This document shows positions 6,032 through 7,634 of a stretch of 7,634 nucleotides of DNA, one piece after another. The notes below the pieces were generated by a model. The model was given only the letters and a program-made list of their open reading frames with translations, was not told the DNA's origin and did no database searches. Location of the stretch: assembly GCA_913045415.1 (NCBI GenBank), contig CAJWPW010000046.1, positions 1 to 7,634 of the forward strand, written 5' to 3'. Positions within the stretch are counted from its first letter, which is position 1; every line of letters begins with the position of its first letter. The translations under genes and the position numbers were made by a program. The stretch comes from an uncultured Fidelibacterota bacterium. Lineage in GTDB: Bacteria > Marinisomatota > Marinisomatia > Marinisomatales > UBA1611.

Positions 6032-6567
6032 ATCTATTAGATCAAAAGAGAACACTTTTAATATCACCTGAAAAAATCCAAAAGCGGGTCTTAGAAATGG
6101 GGAAAGAGATCTCGGAAAAATATACCGACAAGGACCCCATTTTTATTGGAGTCTTAAATGGTAGCTTTATGTTCATGGCCGATCTACTTCGAAGTATTTC
6201 CATTGATTGTGAAATGGATTTTATTAAGGTTCGTAGTTATGTGGGAAAAAAGTCATCTGGAACAATTCAACTCATAAAGGATATATCCGCAGACGTCACG
6301 AATCGCCATGTGATCCTAGTTGAAGATATTATTGATTCCGGGCATACAATTCAATTTTTAATGGAAAGAGTGAGTAGTGCCTCACCTAAGTCAGTATCCA
6401 TCGCTACATTTTTGATTAAACCAGATGTGGCGAAAATCGATTTCGCAGTTGATTTCATTGGGTTTGAAATTCCACCGGAATTTGTTGTAGGATACGGGTT
6501 AGATTATAATCAAAAATTAAGACATTTAAATGGTGTTTATTCTCTAGAGAGTGATACTGTCGTATAA
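6028..6567 (+). CDS. hpt: Hypoxanthine(-guanine) phosphoribosyltransferase
   Basis: A 179-residue cytosolic purine salvage enzyme that transfers ribose 5-phosphate from PRPP to hypoxanthine and/or guanine to give IMP/GMP. Motifs: VLNGSFMFMADLL at 42-54, MDFIKVRSY at 63-71 (flexible catalytic loop start), the PRPP-binding VEDIIDSGHTI at 98-108 with acidic pair Glu99/Asp100, and the base-binding tail FIGFEIPPEFVVGYGLDYNQ at 143-162. Length and motifs match bacterial HPRT. The ATG at 6028 overlaps the tilS TGA by 4 bases (ATGA). Longer in-frame starts inside tilS would add residues not found in the family. No Shine-Dalgarno is obvious, which suggests coupling to tilS translation. The tilS-hpt-ftsH order is conserved in many bacteria, including Bacillus. 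Confidence 0.95.
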   Translation: MNLLDQKRTLLISPEKIQKRVLEMGKEISEKYTDKDPIFIGVLNGSFMFMADLLRSISIDCEMDFIKVRSYVGKKSSGTIQLIKDISADVTNRHVILVEDIIDSGHTIQFLMERVSSASPKSVSIATFLIKPDVAKIDFAVDFIGFEIPPEFVVGYGLDYNQKLRHLNGVYSLESDTVV

Positions 6568-6574
6568 AAATATC

Positions 6575-6580
6575 AAGGGA
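6575..6580 (+). promoter_or_regulatory. Ribosome binding site for ftsH
   Basis: AAGGGA lies 8 bases before the ATG at 6589, inside the 21-base gap after hpt. It supports this start and independent initiation of ftsH. Confidence 0.6.
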
Positions 6581-6588
6581 AATTATAT

Positions 6589-7634
6589 ATGAACAATCAA
6601 AAAAATAAGCCGCAGCAAAATCAAAATAAACAGAATCCAAAAAAACAACCGGATCAGTTTGATTGGATGCGAGCCGGTAAAACCAGCATCGTTTGGCTCA
6701 TGATCATTTTCGGAGCCGTTTATATTTCAGGCTTATTGACTGAATCCGGTAAAAAAGAAATCGAAATCGAGTATACTGATTACCGTGAATATTTGGCAAA
6801 CAGTGAGATTGAAAAAGCGGTTATCATGGGTGATATATTTCATGGCGAATTCAAAGTACCAAAAACAATTGAAACTCCTATTGGTCCCTTGAATGATGTG
6901 ACTCATTTTAAATTGACCCTTCCGTATCTTGAAAGGGAAGATACTGATGAATGGGATGCCGCTGGAATAGAATACACTTTTAAGGAAAAAACAATTGACT
7001 GGACGGGATATTTACTCAATATGCTTCCTTGGATTTTATTAATTGGATTCTGGTTTTTTATGATTCGTAGAATGCAAGGTGGCGCAGGGGGTATGGGCGG
7101 TATTTTCAAATTCGGAAAAAGTAAGGCATCGCTTTGGACATCGGATCAGCCTCGTGTCACATTTAAAGATGTAGCAGGTTGTGAAGAAGCAAAAGAAGAG
7201 TTGAAGGAAGTGATAGACTTTTTAAAGAATCCCAAAAGATTCCAAAAACTTGGAGCTAAAGTACCTAAAGGAGCTTTGCTTGTTGGCCGTCCAGGTACAG
7301 GAAAAACTCTTTTGGCTCGCGCCATTGCAGGGGAAGCATCTGTACCATTTTATAGTTTAAGTGGTGCAGATTTTGTAGAAATGTTCGTGGGTGTGGGCGC
7401 TTCCCGTGTTCGTGATCTTTTTGAGCAAGCTAAAAAGACTGAACCATCAATTATTTTTATCGATGAAATGGATGCGGTGGGTCGTCATCGTGGTGCCGGA
7501 ATTGGAGGTGGACACGATGAGCGTGAGCAAACCTTGAATGCGCTTCTTGTTGAAATGGATGGATTTAATAATACCCAGAATGTAATTGTCATTGCCGCAA
7601 CAAACCGGCCGGATGTGTTGGACCCAGCCTTGCT
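6589..7634 (+). CDS. ftsH: ATP-dependent zinc metalloprotease FtsH, N-terminal part
   Basis: The first 348 residues of the membrane-anchored AAA+ protease that forms hexamers at the inner membrane and degrades damaged membrane proteins and regulatory proteins; the window ends within the ATPase domain. In order: an Asn/Gln/Lys/Pro-rich cytosolic leader (2-24), first membrane helix (about 32-50), a periplasmic domain (about 51-138), second helix (about 139-159), a Gly/Met-rich linker (162-171), then [16 protein letters not shown] opening the AAA+ domain (190-205), Walker A GRPGTGKT at 233-240, pore loop FVGVGA at 266-271, Walker B IIFIDE at 288-293, and [10 protein letters not shown] with [12 protein letters not shown] at 295-316. 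The second Walker A residue is Arg234 where FtsH proteins normally have Pro. The SRH end and the HEAGH zinc protease domain lie beyond the window, so protease activity cannot be judged here. Confidence 0.96.
   Translation, partial: MNNQKNKPQQNQNKQNPKKQPDQFDWMRAGKTSIVWLMIIFGAVYISGLLTESGKKEIEIEYTDYREYLANSEIEKAVIMGDIFHGEFKVPKTIETPIGPLNDVTHFKLTLPYLEREDTDEWDAAGIEYTFKEKTIDWTGYLLNMLPWILLIGFWFFMIRRMQGGAGGMGGIFKFGKSKASLWTSDQPRVTFKDVAGCEEAKEELKEVIDFLKNPKRFQKLGAKVPKGALLVGRPGTGKTLLARAIAGEASVPFYSLSGADFVEMFVGVGASRVRDLFEQAKKTEPSIIFIDEMDAVGRHRGAGIGGGHDEREQTLNALLVEMDGFNNTQNVIVIAATNRPDVLDPAL

Noticed and set aside
6541..6550. Perfect 10-base palindrome TCTCTAGAGA at the end of hpt
   Set aside because: It is short, occurs once, and is explained by the codons of the hpt C-terminus; there is no second copy to suggest an operator.
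6903..7109. Antisense open frame opposite ftsH with a proline-rich start
   Set aside because: The proline run is the reverse complement of the glycine-rich linker of FtsH, so it is a shadow of that gene.

Overview
The window is a gene-dense stretch of bacterial chromosome with all genes on the + strand and an AT-leaning base composition. It holds the 3' end of one metabolic gene, then a long collinear run of nine genes, the last cut by the window edge. No mobile element, CRISPR array, tRNA or rRNA is visible. The split methylmalonyl-CoA mutase, the System I cytochrome c maturation genes, the archaeal-type (type II) GAPDH homologue and the tilS-hpt-ftsH order together suggest a Gram-negative, respiring bacterium. 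My best guess is an uncultured FCB-group lineage such as Candidatus Marinimicrobia (SAR406), but this rests on memory of gene content and not on any search.

Layout. Bases 1-434 encode the C-terminus of the catalytic subunit of a B12-dependent acyl-CoA (methylmalonyl-CoA) mutase. It ends where the catalytic domain ends, so the cobalamin-binding domain must be a separate gene. A 179-base gap (435-613) carries a plausible extended -10 promoter and a clear ribosome binding site. From 614 to 2923 lies a compact cytochrome c maturation block: a 90-residue CcmI N-terminal-like membrane protein, ccmA, ccmB, ccmC and a 33-residue CcmD-like peptide. From 2926 the run continues with a type II GAPDH homologue, an MBL-fold glyoxalase II-like hydrolase, tilS, hpt and the 5' part of ftsH.

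How the genes fit together. CcmA and CcmB, with CcmC and CcmD, form the inner-membrane complex that loads heme onto CcmE and releases holo-CcmE. CcmE, CcmF, CcmG and CcmH are not in the window. The next two genes encode soluble enzymes of carbon metabolism. TilS makes lysidine on tRNA-Ile, Hpt salvages purines, and FtsH is the membrane AAA+ protease; tilS-hpt-ftsH is a widespread conserved order. Most junctions overlap by 1-7 bases or are separated by 2-21 bases, which suggests one or a few long transcripts joining cytochrome biogenesis to housekeeping genes.

Most of this is recognisable biology and I see no wholly new system. The points most worth a second look are the archaeal-type GAPDH directly behind the ccm genes, an Arg in the FtsH Walker A loop, departures from usual CcmC motifs, and the two very small ccm-associated membrane proteins.
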